Positions 9,492 through 18,255 of a stretch of DNA of 64,000 nt are shown here, piece by piece. This stretch comes from JBALVT01 sp036960305 (GTDB lineage: Bacteria; Pseudomonadota; Gammaproteobacteria; Pseudomonadales; Halieaceae): contig JBALWA010000001.1 of assembly GCA_036960305.1 (NCBI GenBank), forward strand, positions 176,483 to 240,482, in the 5' to 3' direction. The notes below the pieces were generated by a model. The model saw only the letters and a list, made by a program, of their open reading frames with translations. It did not search any database and was not told where the DNA came from. Made by a program: the position numbers and the translations under genes. Each line of letters opens with the position of its first letter. Position 1 is the first letter of the stretch.

Positions 9492-10064
9492 GTGAAGGGG
9501 GGCTCTCAGCGGGGCTTCAGCCTACTGGAATTGTTGGTGGCCCTGTTTGTGGTCATGGTAATCACTTCGCTGGTGACGCTCAGTGTGAACTCTGGCAGCC
9601 AGGACGCGAAACTGGAAGCGCAAGTGAAAAGCCTGGCCGACCGGTCCGCCTATGCCCTGGATGAAGCGCAGATGACAGGTCTTGATATGGGCTTGTTGCT
9701 TGAGAGAACCTATGCCGGCGGAGATGTTGTGTACCGGTATTCCTGGCTTGAGCGGGGAGAAACGGGCTGGCGGGAGCCCGAGATCGACAGGGATATTTTT
9801 GCGGCGGGCGAGTTTGACCCGGAGATAGAGTTGCAATTGATTCTGGAAGATCTGCCCGTCCCGGAGTTAGCCGTGCGTACCGAGGGCCTTGAAGTCAGTC
9901 CGCAGGTTGTTCTTTATGCCAGCGGTGAAACCACCCCGGGATTTATTGAGTTACGGCAGCGCGATACTGGCGAAATTCTTTGGTTGGTAGAGTGGGACCT
10001 GCTGGGACGGTTTAGTTTGTTGCTACGCGGAGAACCATTGGACAATGAGTTCGACGATGAATAG
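9492..10064 (+). CDS. gspH: minor pseudopilin GspH
   Basis: 190 residues from the GTG at 9492, which gives an eight-residue leader before the cleavage site RG-FSLLELLVALFVV with Glu at +5. An in-frame ATG at 9450, inside gspG, has GAGGG five bases upstream and would give a 22-residue leader; it cannot be excluded. The rest is a beta-rich periplasmic domain. The 3' end overlaps gspI by 20 bases. Confidence 0.88.
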   Translation: MKGGSQRGFSLLELLVALFVVMVITSLVTLSVNSGSQDAKLEAQVKSLADRSAYALDEAQMTGLDMGLLLERTYAGGDVVYRYSWLERGETGWREPEIDRDIFAAGEFDPEIELQLILEDLPVPELAVRTEGLEVSPQVVLYASGETTPGFIELRQRDTGEILWLVEWDLLGRFSLLLRGEPLDNEFDDE

Positions 10065-10620
10065 GGATCGGTTCAGGGGATTTACCCTTATCGAGGTTAT
10101 GGTTGCCCTCGCGGTGGTCGCGGTGGCATTGCCTGCGCTGATGGTCGCGCTTTATCAGCAAATTGACGGTACGGCTTATCTGCGGGATAAGTCACTGGCC
10201 CATATGGTTGCGGCTAACAAATTGACAGAAGTTCGTATTGTGGCAGAGTCCACCCGCCGTTTACCTCAAGGACGTGATAGCGGGGTTCAGGAGATGGCAG
10301 GGCGTGAATGGTACTGGTGGCTTGAGAGCAGTGAGACGGAATTGCCTGATTTTCATCGGCTGGAGATCAAAGTGGCCGGCGACGAGGAAAGTGAGGGCGA
10401 ACCCCTGATTACACTCGCAGCCTTCATGTCCTCTGACCTGGAAGTTGCCGAGGAGACTGGCGGGGGCAGTGGTCAGGGCGATGACCCTGGCCAGGATGAC
10501 GAATCCGAGCAGGATGATGAGTCCGAAGAGTACGATGAGCCCGACGATATAGACGATATCGAAGAGACGGAAGACCCGGATGAGTACGAAGCGCTCGAAC
10601 GGCAAAATGAAGAGGGCTAG
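10045..10620 (+). CDS. gspI: minor pseudopilin GspI with a long acidic tail
   Basis: Part of the GspI-J-K tip complex. 191 residues; cleavage expected at RG-FTLIEVMVALAVV (Gly12/Phe13, +5 Glu17). GspI proteins are usually about 120-130 residues; here the normal fold seems to end near residue 132 and is followed by about 59 residues (10441-10617) in which about 30 are Asp or Glu and only one is basic. Low-complexity and probably disordered. The ATG at 10057 is a possible alternative start. Ends one base before the gspJ start. Confidence 0.9.
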   Translation: MSSTMNRDRFRGFTLIEVMVALAVVAVALPALMVALYQQIDGTAYLRDKSLAHMVAANKLTEVRIVAESTRRLPQGRDSGVQEMAGREWYWWLESSETELPDFHRLEIKVAGDEESEGEPLITLAAFMSSDLEVAEETGGGSGQGDDPGQDDESEQDDESEEYDEPDDIDDIEETEDPDEYEALERQNEEG

Positions 10621-10621
10621 A

Positions 10622-11275
10622 ATGTGGCATAAGCCCGCCAGCGGTTTTACCCTGATCGAGGTGCTGATCGCGCTGGCGATTACCGCGTTTGTATCCAGTA
10701 TTGCCTATGCCAGCTTGTCCACGGTTCTGGACGGTATCAAAGCAACACGGGAAATCGCCGACCGCACACATGAAATCAACCGGGCCTGGATGATTATCAC
10801 CCGGGATTTGCGTCAATTCTCTCCCCGGTCCATCAGGGACGAATTTGGTGAGGAGGAATCGGCTTTGACTGGCGGAGAAGCTGCACGTTTCCTGTTGAGT
10901 TTTACCCGCTCTGGCTGGCACAACCCTGTTGGGCAACAGCGCAGTAGCTTGCAGCGAGTAAACTACCTATTGGAGGGTGAGGCGCTGTGGCGGGAGAGCT
11001 ATACCGTGCTTGACCGGGCGGGTGATACTGAGCCTCGCCGGGTGAAACTACTGGAGGGCGTGGAGTATCTTGATCTGGGTTTTCTCGGCGCGGTAGGTGG
11101 GCTGGAGATGAGTAATGACGGTAAAAATCTGGTGACCACTAACTGGGTGGAAAACTGGGTGCCAGATAGCAGTGTGCCTGGAACGGTGCTGGTGCCACCG
11201 GTCGCGTTGGAGATTCGAATGCAACTGGAGGACATCGGTGAGGTCAGGAGGCTGTATGAACTGCCCCCGATGTAA
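10622..11275 (+). CDS. gspJ: minor pseudopilin GspJ
   Basis: 217 residues from the ATG at 10622, selected because GAGGG at 10612-10616 lies five bases upstream and the leader becomes the usual short MWHKPASG before FTLIEVLIALAITAF (+5 Glu). In-frame ATGs at 10580 and 10607 fall inside gspI and would lengthen the leader. The beta-rich C-terminal domain ends ALEIRMQLEDIGEVRRLYELP, as in other GspJ. Overlaps gspK by 20 bases. Confidence 0.92.
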   Translation: MWHKPASGFTLIEVLIALAITAFVSSIAYASLSTVLDGIKATREIADRTHEINRAWMIITRDLRQFSPRSIRDEFGEEESALTGGEAARFLLSFTRSGWHNPVGQQRSSLQRVNYLLEGEALWRESYTVLDRAGDTEPRRVKLLEGVEYLDLGFLGAVGGLEMSNDGKNLVTTNWVENWVPDSSVPGTVLVPPVALEIRMQLEDIGEVRRLYELPPM

Positions 11276-12281
11276 ACCCGGTTCATACGCCGCGCAGCAA
11301 GGCGCTGCGCTGGTGATCGCTATGCTGGTGTTTGCGCTATGCGCTACACTTATTGTTGCGATGAAGAGCGAGTTCATACTGTTTTACCAGCGCGGTTCCA
11401 ACATCTTTGTGGCCGAGCAGGCCTATGCCTATTTGCGTGGCGCTGAAGACCTGGCATCGATGGCGCTGGTAGTGGATGCCGACCAGGACATTGCGGACGG
11501 GCAGGCCAGGGATGACCTTGAGGAACTGTGGGCCCAACCACCCACCCCATACACTCTGGATGAGGGCGGCTGGCTACAGGGGGGATTGGAGGACTTACAG
11601 GGGCGGTTTAATTTGAACCAGCTGGTGGGGCAACGCAATAGCGAAAATGGTGGCGAGAGTTACACCAGTGCACAGCAGCAGTTCATCAGGCTCTTGCAGG
11701 CACTGCCAGAACTGCAGCTCAGTGAGTATGAAGCAGCGATTATCACTCGCTCAATAGGTGATTGGCTCGATGGGGATAACAATACATCGGTCAATGGTGC
11801 CGAAGATGATTACTATTCCAGTCAGACGCCATCTTATCGGACGGCGAATCGACCAATGTCCAGCGTGACTGAGCTTCGCGCTGTGGCAAATGTCACACTG
11901 GAGATCTACGCGGCCCTGTCGCCGTGGGTTAGCGTTTGGCCGCAGTCCCCGTCCACCCTGAATATACACACCGCACCGGCGATGTTACTGCGCTCGATCA
12001 ATGAGGACGGCAATTTGCTACCACTGAGTGATTCAGAGGCCGAGGCACTGGTACAGCAGCGCACAGACACGGGTTTCATAGATGTGGCAGATTTCCTTGC
12101 TCAGCCGGTCTTCGAAGGTAAGAATATGGGGGCTGTCGCTACCTTGTTGGGTGAGGAATCCGGGTATTTTCTTCTGGCCGCGGAAGCGGAAGTTGCCCAG
12201 AGGCGGGTGCGCTTGTACAGTGTGTTGGAGCGTCGCGGGCGAACCATTAATACATTGGCCAGAGCCAGTGGTAGCCTGTAA
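11256..12281 (+). CDS. gspK: minor pseudopilin GspK
   Basis: Largest minor pseudopilin, cap of the tip complex. 341 residues from ATG 11256, which has AGGAGG at 11246-11251. Leader ends QQG before AALVIAMLVFALCATL; as usual for GspK there is no Glu at +5. Typical features follow: YLRGAEDLA, a GLEDLQGRFNLNQLV segment, an IGDWLDGDNN Asp-rich loop, and a helix-hairpin-helix-like C-terminal domain (SEAEALVQQR). The frame continues upstream to 11172 but that part lacks a leader and overlaps gspJ. Confidence 0.93.
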   Translation: MNCPRCKPGSYAAQQGAALVIAMLVFALCATLIVAMKSEFILFYQRGSNIFVAEQAYAYLRGAEDLASMALVVDADQDIADGQARDDLEELWAQPPTPYTLDEGGWLQGGLEDLQGRFNLNQLVGQRNSENGGESYTSAQQQFIRLLQALPELQLSEYEAAIITRSIGDWLDGDNNTSVNGAEDDYYSSQTPSYRTANRPMSSVTELRAVANVTLEIYAALSPWVSVWPQSPSTLNIHTAPAMLLRSINEDGNLLPLSDSEAEALVQQRTDTGFIDVADFLAQPVFEGKNMGAVATLLGEESGYFLLAAEAEVAQRRVRLYSVLERRGRTINTLARASGSL

Positions 12282-12311
12282 TACGAATTTTACGGCAAAG
12301 AGGACGGAGTA

Positions 12312-13517
12312 TTGCTCGATAGCACAATGATACGCATGGTCGACGGGCGCCTGGTTTGGTATCCCGTTGGCGCAGATCAGGGGCCGCAAGGGCTTGATTC
12401 CCCTGAAGCGCAGTTGCGTATACAGCAAGTGGCTGGCTCGCAGAGGAGCAAACTGTGTTTCGCCGTGCCCGGAACCGATGTCAGTATTTTCAAAGTTGAA
12501 TTCGATGCAGCTGAGAAAAAACATATCGCTAAAGCGCTCCCTTTTGCACTCGAAGAGCAGCTGATCTCCGATATCGACGAACTCCATTTCGCGATAGGCA
12601 TGGAGACAAAAACGCGTCTGTGTGCGGCGGTGTGCTCGCAACGGGCAATGGAATCGTGGCAGACCCAATTGCAGGATTTCCCCACGGCCACGCAATGGAT
12701 ACCCGAGCCGCTTATGTTGCCCTGGCAGCCCGGAGAATGGACGCTGGTACTGGAAAAAGATTACGCGATCGTGCGTACCGGGAACTGTGAGGGCTTTAGT
12801 ATTGAAAGTGCACTGCTGTCCGGGATGCTGCAATCTGTCCTACAGGACAGCGAAGAACCCCCGACGGCAGTTATCGTGTACGGGCAGGATCAGGCGGAAG
12901 ATGAAGGCTTGTTACCTGAGAGCGTGCGCGATCTTATCCAGTGGCGCCGAGGTGATTTTGGTGCGGCTTTGATGTTACACCAGGACGAGAATGTCATGAT
13001 CAATATGTTGCAGGGGGCCTATGGACAACGTCTCCCCCTGCGCCGTTGGTGGCAACAATGGCGAACCGTTGCGGCATTGTTACTGGGGGCGTTTTGCCTG
13101 CAGTTAGTCGCCAGTTATGCAAGCTACCAGAGTCTCGCGCGAGAGAACGTTGATTTGCGGGCTGATATACAACAAAGTTATCGTAGGGCCTTTCCTAAAG
13201 GCGCGCTAGTCGACCCAGAGAAGCAGGTCAGGCGACAGCTGGAGGCCTTGCAGGGCAGTTCTCATTCCAGCGCGTTTAGCCGTCTGATGAGCGATGTAGG
13301 TGAAATTGTGGCGAGTAAGCCAGGAACCCAAATTGCCAGTCTTAACTACAACGAGAAGGGCGGCGAAATGCGCATGAATATCGTCGCCAGCGATTTCGAA
13401 ACAGTGGAGGCCATCCGTGTCGCGATGATGGGTCGTGGATTGGATGCGGTGATGGAAAATAGTAATGCCCAGGGCGATAAAGTGCGTGCACGACTGAGAG
13501 TAGGAGGTGGGTCGTGA
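12312..13517 (+). CDS. gspL: type II secretion protein GspL
   Basis: Bitopic inner-membrane protein that recruits GspE. 401 residues: an actin-like cytoplasmic domain (about 1-245, with ALPFALEEQLISDIDELHFA), one membrane helix at about 254-275 (VAALLLGAFCLQLVASYASY) and a small periplasmic ferredoxin-like domain. Start taken as TTG 12312, with an AGAGGA element about eight bases upstream; ATG 12327 is the alternative but is too far from any ribosome site. Its stop overlaps gspM by four bases. Confidence 0.9.
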   Translation: MLDSTMIRMVDGRLVWYPVGADQGPQGLDSPEAQLRIQQVAGSQRSKLCFAVPGTDVSIFKVEFDAAEKKHIAKALPFALEEQLISDIDELHFAIGMETKTRLCAAVCSQRAMESWQTQLQDFPTATQWIPEPLMLPWQPGEWTLVLEKDYAIVRTGNCEGFSIESALLSGMLQSVLQDSEEPPTAVIVYGQDQAEDEGLLPESVRDLIQWRRGDFGAALMLHQDENVMINMLQGAYGQRLPLRRWWQQWRTVAALLLGAFCLQLVASYASYQSLARENVDLRADIQQSYRRAFPKGALVDPEKQVRRQLEALQGSSHSSAFSRLMSDVGEIVASKPGTQIASLNYNEKGGEMRMNIVASDFETVEAIRVAMMGRGLDAVMENSNAQGDKVRARLRVGGGS

Positions 13518-13987
13518 AAGCCTGGTTTGCACGCTATAACCCGAGGGAGCAACTGAGTTTGTTATTACTGACTGCCGTGGTGGTAGCGTATGTCCTGTAT
13601 TTCTTTACCTGGTCTCCTATCGCCACTAAACGGGATGAAATGGCTGCACGCAACCACAACGCGATTGAGGTACTGCAACGAGTGGATGCGATGGTTTCGG
13701 AGGTGCTCCGCCTGAGGGAGAGCGGTGAAGGTGTCAGCCAGAAGCGTAATCTCACCTCCATTATCAATCAGTCCACCGGCAAGCTCGGGCTGGCGGTTAG
13801 TCGCCTGCAACCCAACTCCCGGGGGGAGGTACAGGTTCGCCTGGAGGCTGCGGTATTCGACGATATTCTGAAGTGGCTGCACGAGATGGAGTATACCCAG
13901 GGCCTATTGGTGCGAGAAGTTTCCATTACCCAGACCGGTACCGCCGGTCGTGTTAATGCCAGTGTACGTATAGCCCAGGGGGCCTAG
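13514..13987 (+). CDS. gspM: type II secretion protein GspM
   Basis: Small inner-membrane partner of GspL. 157 residues with a short cytoplasmic segment (AWFARYNPREQLSLLL), one membrane helix at about residues 14-34 and a periplasmic coiled segment plus ferredoxin-like fold. GTG start in a GTGA overlap with gspL. Position and topology support the call more than residue conservation, which is low in this family. Confidence 0.9.
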   Translation: MKAWFARYNPREQLSLLLLTAVVVAYVLYFFTWSPIATKRDEMAARNHNAIEVLQRVDAMVSEVLRLRESGEGVSQKRNLTSIINQSTGKLGLAVSRLQPNSRGEVQVRLEAAVFDDILKWLHEMEYTQGLLVREVSITQTGTAGRVNASVRIAQGA

Positions 13988-14730
13988 TGTCTCGTTTTCG
14001 GCTCGGCATTCTGCTGGCAAGTTTTCTGCTTGTTCTTATGGTTACTTCCGCGCCTGCCCGGTTGCTCGGCTTGTTGGTTCCCGCTGATCGGCTGGTACTG
14101 CAGGGTTTGAGTGGCAGCCTGTGGCAGGGCTCTGCAGCGCGATGTCTTGTCGCGACAGGCAACGGTTATGTCCATCTTGGTGCTGTCACATGGCAGCTCT
14201 CGCCCTTGTCTCTGCTGCATCTCTCGCCCTCGCTGAAACTCGAAAGTCGTTGGGGAAGCCAGCGTATTTCGGGACAGGTGACATTGCGAAATAAGGGGGA
14301 TTTCGAGTTCCATGAGCTACAGGCGACGGTGTCCTCTCAGCTACTGCGCCAGTTTGCCCCGTTGATGATTGAGGGTAGGCTTTCTCTCCAGTTTCCCCAT
14401 TTGCGGGTCCGGGACGGCCTGCCCTATATGGCAGAAGGTCGAGTACTCTGGGAGGGTGCCCAATGGCTTCTGCCCCAGGGGCCCTTGCCTCTGGGCAGCT
14501 ACGCAGTGGATGTCGATCAACAGGCGGAGCAAGGACTAACAGGCGACATCATTACGCTTTCAGGCCCTATTGAGGCCACCGGGTCTGTTGAAGTGCAGGG
14601 CCGAAATTACGGTGTGGATGTGCTGGTGGCGAGCCGCTTCAACATGGATAGGCAATTGCAACACGCCCTGTCACTGTTTGCGGAGCCCGTATCGGAGGGC
14701 TACCGGGTTCAACTCAGCGGAGAATTTTGA
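13987..14730 (+). CDS. gspN: type II secretion protein GspN
   Basis: Last gene of the operon. 247 residues with an N-terminal membrane anchor (LGILLASFLLVLMVTSAPARLL) and a large periplasmic region with the LSGSLWQGSA motif common in GspN. GspN is present in only some T2SS and is often dispensable. GTG start overlaps the gspM stop by one base. Confidence 0.88.
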   Translation: MSRFRLGILLASFLLVLMVTSAPARLLGLLVPADRLVLQGLSGSLWQGSAARCLVATGNGYVHLGAVTWQLSPLSLLHLSPSLKLESRWGSQRISGQVTLRNKGDFEFHELQATVSSQLLRQFAPLMIEGRLSLQFPHLRVRDGLPYMAEGRVLWEGAQWLLPQGPLPLGSYAVDVDQQAEQGLTGDIITLSGPIEATGSVEVQGRNYGVDVLVASRFNMDRQLQHALSLFAEPVSEGYRVQLSGEF

Positions 14731-14761
14731 TGATCGGTATATTTTCACCGTGCAAAAGTTC

Positions 14762-14790
14762 GATTATTTCCCGGGCGACTGTCGTATAAT
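14762..14790 (+). promoter_or_regulatory. candidate promoter of the rubredoxin-aminopeptidase pair
   Basis: A perfect -10 hexamer TATAAT is at 14785-14790, 46 bases before the rubredoxin start. The -35 region 17 bases upstream (GATTAT, 14762-14767) is poor, so an activator or a longer spacer may be involved. The 105-base gap after gspN holds no other gene. Confidence 0.4.
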
Positions 14791-14835
14791 TTTCCCGCTA
14801 GACCGGGTAAAAACCAAAAAGGAGAAACCTAGGAT

Positions 14836-15015
14836 ATGAGTGACAGCGATTTTAATAAGTACGAATGTGTAATTTGTGGTTTTATTTACGATGAGGCGGA
14901 AGGTTTGCCGGACGATGGCTTCCCTGCGGGTACGCGCTGGGCAGATATTCCGGATGATTGGGAGTGCCCTGATTGCGGAATCTCAAAGTCGGATTTTGAC
15001 CTGTTGGAAGAGTGA
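14836..15015 (+). CDS. rubA: rubredoxin
   Basis: A 59-residue one-electron carrier with a single Fe(SCys)4 site. The two knuckles are both intact: YECVICGFIYDEAEG (CxxC at residues 11-14) and WECPDCGISKSDF (CxxC at 44-47), with the conserved GLPDDGFPAGT and WADIPDDW between them. AAGGAG at 14819-14824 precedes the ATG. Rubredoxins of this type donate electrons to alkane hydroxylases or other oxygen-linked enzymes, but neither AlkB nor a rubredoxin reductase is visible here. The stop overlaps the GTG start of the aminopeptidase. Confidence 0.95.
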   Translation: MSDSDFNKYECVICGFIYDEAEGLPDDGFPAGTRWADIPDDWECPDCGISKSDFDLLEE

Positions 15016-16805
15016 CTTCCATAGCACAGCGCCTGGCTGCCGTTCGGGAGCTGATGGCTTGTGCGGGCTATGATGCTCTGATTGTCCCCAGGGCCGACGA
15101 GTATCTGGGGGAATATATTCCCGCGCACAATGAACGGATGCAGTGGATCTCGGGCTTTAACGGATCTGCGGGTGTGATTATCGTGCTCCAGGACAAGGCG
15201 GCGATCTTCGTTGATGGGCGCTATACCGTGCAGGTTCGCCGGGAAGTTGCGCCGCAGTGCTACGAGTATCACCATCTGCTGGACGAACCGCCTATCGATT
15301 GGCTTGTAGCGCAATTGCCCGTGGGTGCCAGGGTAGCTTGCGACCCTCGCATGCATTCCCTGTCGTGGTACCAGAGCACGCAAACGACGTTGCAGTCTGT
15401 CAATATGGAGCTGATCGGAGAACCGGAGAATCTGGTTGACCGCAGCTGGGCAGACAGGCCCGAGCCAAAAGTTGGCGCTGCCATTTTGCTTGAACCCTGT
15501 TATAGCGGTGAGAGTAGTATGGATAAGCGTCGCCGTATCGCCGGCAGTTTGGTGGAACTCGGCGCTGATGCAGCGTTGATTTTTGCCCCGGATTCGGTGA
15601 GTTGGCTGTTGAATATCCGTGGCACCGATATTGACTGCCTGCCCGTCGTACAAAGTTTTGCCATACTTTCTGCGGATGGTTCCCTGCTGTTGTTCGTTGA
15701 TCCGGGCAGAGTGCCTCAGGGACTTATTGAACACGTAGGTGGCGGAATTGAGCTATTGCCTGAAGCCGGGGCCGAGCAGGTTTTTGCTCGTTTTCAGGGT
15801 TTAAAAATATTGGCGGATCCGCAAGCGTCCAATGCATGGACGCAGTTGTCACTGGCGGCCAATGGGGCAATTCTGATTGCGGCGGAAGATCCGGTTTTAT
15901 TGCCGAAAGCTTGCAAGAATCCCGTGGAAATCTCTGGTGCGCGCCGGGCGCATATTCGCGATGCAGTGGCGGAAATTTGCTTTCTTGCCTGGTTGGATGC
16001 TGAAGTCGCAGCTGAAAAGTTGCACGATGAAGCAACTCTAGCCGATAAATTACTGTCTATTCGCCAACTGGGTGAGCTTTTTCAGGACAGTTCCTTCGAT
16101 ACTATTTCCGCGGCGGGCGCAAACGCCGCGATGTGTCACTACAATCACCTAAATGGCGAACCCGCCCGGTTGCCGATGGACTCGGTTTACCTTCTCGATA
16201 GCGGCGCCCAATACAGGGACGGGACAACGGATATCACCCGTACCATTGCCATTGGCAACCCCGGCGATGAGATTCGCCGCATGTATACACTGGTGCTAAA
16301 GGGGCACATTGCCCTGGCGCTCGCTCGTTTTCCCGCGGGTACCAATGGCAACCAGCTGGATGTTCTCGCGCGGCAATTCTTGTGGCGAGAGGGCTGTGAT
16401 TATGACCACGGTACGGGTCACGGAGTGGGCTCTTTTCTCAGTGTACACGAAGCGCCCCAACGAATTGCCAAGCACAATAATACCGTCGCACTGCGGCCGG
16501 GTATGATAATCAGTAATGAACCAGGTTATTACCGCGATGGCTGTTTTGGCATTCGCTGCGAAAATCTGGTGGTGGTGCAGGAATCATCGGCCCCGGTGGC
16601 GGAAACGCCTATGTTGGAATTTGAAACGATTACGCTGGTGCCCTTTGATCACCGGCTATTGCTTCTGGAACTACTTACTGACGAAGAAGCTCAGTGGTTG
16701 GATCGCTACCATGCCAAGGTGTGGGGGTCGATTGGTCCCTTGCTGGATGGGCTTGATCGAGATTGGCTACGACAGGCGACAGTGCCCATCAGCCAGCTGA
16801 GCTAA
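15012..16805 (+). CDS. Xaa-Pro aminopeptidase (M24B), three-domain type
   Basis: Cytosolic metallo-aminopeptidase that removes N-terminal residues before proline. At 597 residues it belongs to the long three-domain form (two creatinase-like N-terminal domains and a C-terminal pita-bread domain), not the 440-residue E. coli PepP form. Metal ligands are visible: two Asp in LLDSGAQYRDGTTDITRT, His in HGTGHGVGSFLSVHE, Glu in SNEPGYY and Glu in CENLVVV. GTG start in a GTGA overlap with rubredoxin, so the two are coupled although their functions look unrelated. Confidence 0.93.
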   Translation: MTSIAQRLAAVRELMACAGYDALIVPRADEYLGEYIPAHNERMQWISGFNGSAGVIIVLQDKAAIFVDGRYTVQVRREVAPQCYEYHHLLDEPPIDWLVAQLPVGARVACDPRMHSLSWYQSTQTTLQSVNMELIGEPENLVDRSWADRPEPKVGAAILLEPCYSGESSMDKRRRIAGSLVELGADAALIFAPDSVSWLLNIRGTDIDCLPVVQSFAILSADGSLLLFVDPGRVPQGLIEHVGGGIELLPEAGAEQVFARFQGLKILADPQASNAWTQLSLAANGAILIAAEDPVLLPKACKNPVEISGARRAHIRDAVAEICFLAWLDAEVAAEKLHDEATLADKLLSIRQLGELFQDSSFDTISAAGANAAMCHYNHLNGEPARLPMDSVYLLDSGAQYRDGTTDITRTIAIGNPGDEIRRMYTLVLKGHIALALARFPAGTNGNQLDVLARQFLWREGCDYDHGTGHGVGSFLSVHEAPQRIAKHNNTVALRPGMIISNEPGYYRDGCFGIRCENLVVVQESSAPVAETPMLEFETITLVPFDHRLLLLELLTDEEAQWLDRYHAKVWGSIGPLLDGLDRDWLRQATVPISQLS

Positions 16806-16877
16806 CTATTAGGCTGAATGCAGGGACGGTCTTGAGTAGACTGAGCCTACAATAATGATAATAAAGGAGATTTCCTC

Positions 16878-18230
16878 ATGGCAGCAGCTGGCGCGCAGGC
16901 GCACTGGTCTTCACGCTTTGCTTTCCTTATGGCGTCCGTTGGTTTTGCGGTTGGCCTGGGTAATATCTGGCGCTTTCCCTATGTGACGGGTGAGAATGGC
17001 GGCGCGGCCTTTGTCTTGATCTACCTGGCTTGTGCCTTTGGTATAGGCGTTCCGATCCTGATGGCGGAACTGCTTATCGGCAGACGCGGGCAGGGCAGTC
17101 CGACTAGCTCCATGGCCACTGTCGCCGCACAGAATGGTAAATCAACCCAGTGGCGCTGGGTTGGTGGTATGGGTTTACTGGCGGCTTTTATTATTGAAGT
17201 TGTCTACGCGGTCGTTGTTGGCTGGGTATTGTGGTACTTATTTAAAGCGATTACGACGGGCTTTGTGGGTGTGGATGCGCTGGCAGCTTCCGCCGAGTTT
17301 TCCGCCGTACTGGATGACAATTTGGGGATGGCATTCTGGACCTTGGCCGGGCTCGCTATTACCGGGTTTATTATCTATTCGGGTGTGCACAACGGGATTG
17401 AACGCGCCGTCACTTTTATGATGCCGATGATGTTTATCCTGTTACTTGGGCTGGCGGGCTATAACTATTTTGCCGGTGGGTTTGAAGAAGCAGTACGCTG
17501 GCTGTTCACGCCGGACTTCAGTGAAATTGGGCCCGCCACGGTTTTGGCTGCAATAGGGCAGGCATTTTTCTCCATTGGGGTCGCCATGGGCGGGATGATG
17601 ACCTACGGCTCCTATCTCCCTCGATCTATATCCATCACCCAGTCAGTGATTATTATCGTGGTCGCAGACACTCTTGTGGCTCTGGTCGCCGGCTTGGTGA
17701 TTTTCCCTGCGGTCTTTCATTACGGCCTGGACCCCGCGGCCGGGGAAGGGCTTATCTTCCAGACTCTGCCTGTCGCATTTGCCCAGATGCCGGGTGGTTA
17801 TCTCTTTAGTGTTTTATTCTTCCTCATGCTCTCAGTCGCGGGTATTACCTCAATGGTGGGCTTGATGGAGTCGGTGAATTCATGGGTACAGGGTCGCTTT
17901 GGTATTAGCCGACACAGGAGTGCCGTGTTGTTGGTTGGTTCAATCGCCAGCTTCAGTATGGTGAGTATTCTGTCCTACAATGTTCTGGAGGATTACACTA
18001 TTGGTGGTAAGAATTTTAACGGCGCGATGGATTACTTTTCAAACCAGGTGCTGTTGCCTCTCGGTGGTATATTGATGGCCGTGTTTGCCGGTTGGGTTGT
18101 TAAGAAAGAAACCACCCGCGATGAACTCACCACCCTCAATGCCACCACGTATGAAATTTGGCATTTTCTTATTCGCTACGTTGTGCCGCCAGCGGTACTG
18201 TATATCTTTGTTCGCGGGGTTACCGGCTAG
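16878..18230 (+). CDS. sodium-dependent transporter, NSS/SNF family
   Basis: Inner-membrane LeuT-fold symporter for an amino acid or related amine. 450 residues; TM1 carries the family signature FAVGLGNIWRFPYVTGENGG, where sodium and substrate bind. About 11-12 membrane helices are predicted by eye. AAAGGAGA at 16863-16870 gives a strong ribosome site. A 6-bp inverted repeat (TAGGCT/AGCCTA) flanks the gap after the aminopeptidase but has no T-run. The substrate cannot be told. Confidence 0.92.
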   Translation: MAAAGAQAHWSSRFAFLMASVGFAVGLGNIWRFPYVTGENGGAAFVLIYLACAFGIGVPILMAELLIGRRGQGSPTSSMATVAAQNGKSTQWRWVGGMGLLAAFIIEVVYAVVVGWVLWYLFKAITTGFVGVDALAASAEFSAVLDDNLGMAFWTLAGLAITGFIIYSGVHNGIERAVTFMMPMMFILLLGLAGYNYFAGGFEEAVRWLFTPDFSEIGPATVLAAIGQAFFSIGVAMGGMMTYGSYLPRSISITQSVIIIVVADTLVALVAGLVIFPAVFHYGLDPAAGEGLIFQTLPVAFAQMPGGYLFSVLFFLMLSVAGITSMVGLMESVNSWVQGRFGISRHRSAVLLVGSIASFSMVSILSYNVLEDYTIGGKNFNGAMDYFSNQVLLPLGGILMAVFAGWVVKKETTRDELTTLNATTYEIWHFLIRYVVPPAVLYIFVRGVTG

Positions 18231-18255
18231 GCTGTGGGTAGTGCTTTACAGAAGA

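Noticed and set aside
12033..12833. Minus-strand open frame of 266 codons
   Set aside because: Antisense to gspK and gspL in an intact operon.
3124..14730. T2SS operon regarded as incomplete because gspO is missing
   Set aside because: The prepilin peptidase is commonly encoded elsewhere (pilD) and shared with type IV pili; all other core genes are intact.
14886..15734. Minus-strand open frame of 282 codons
   Set aside because: Lies opposite rubredoxin and aminopeptidase P, both strongly supported by motifs.
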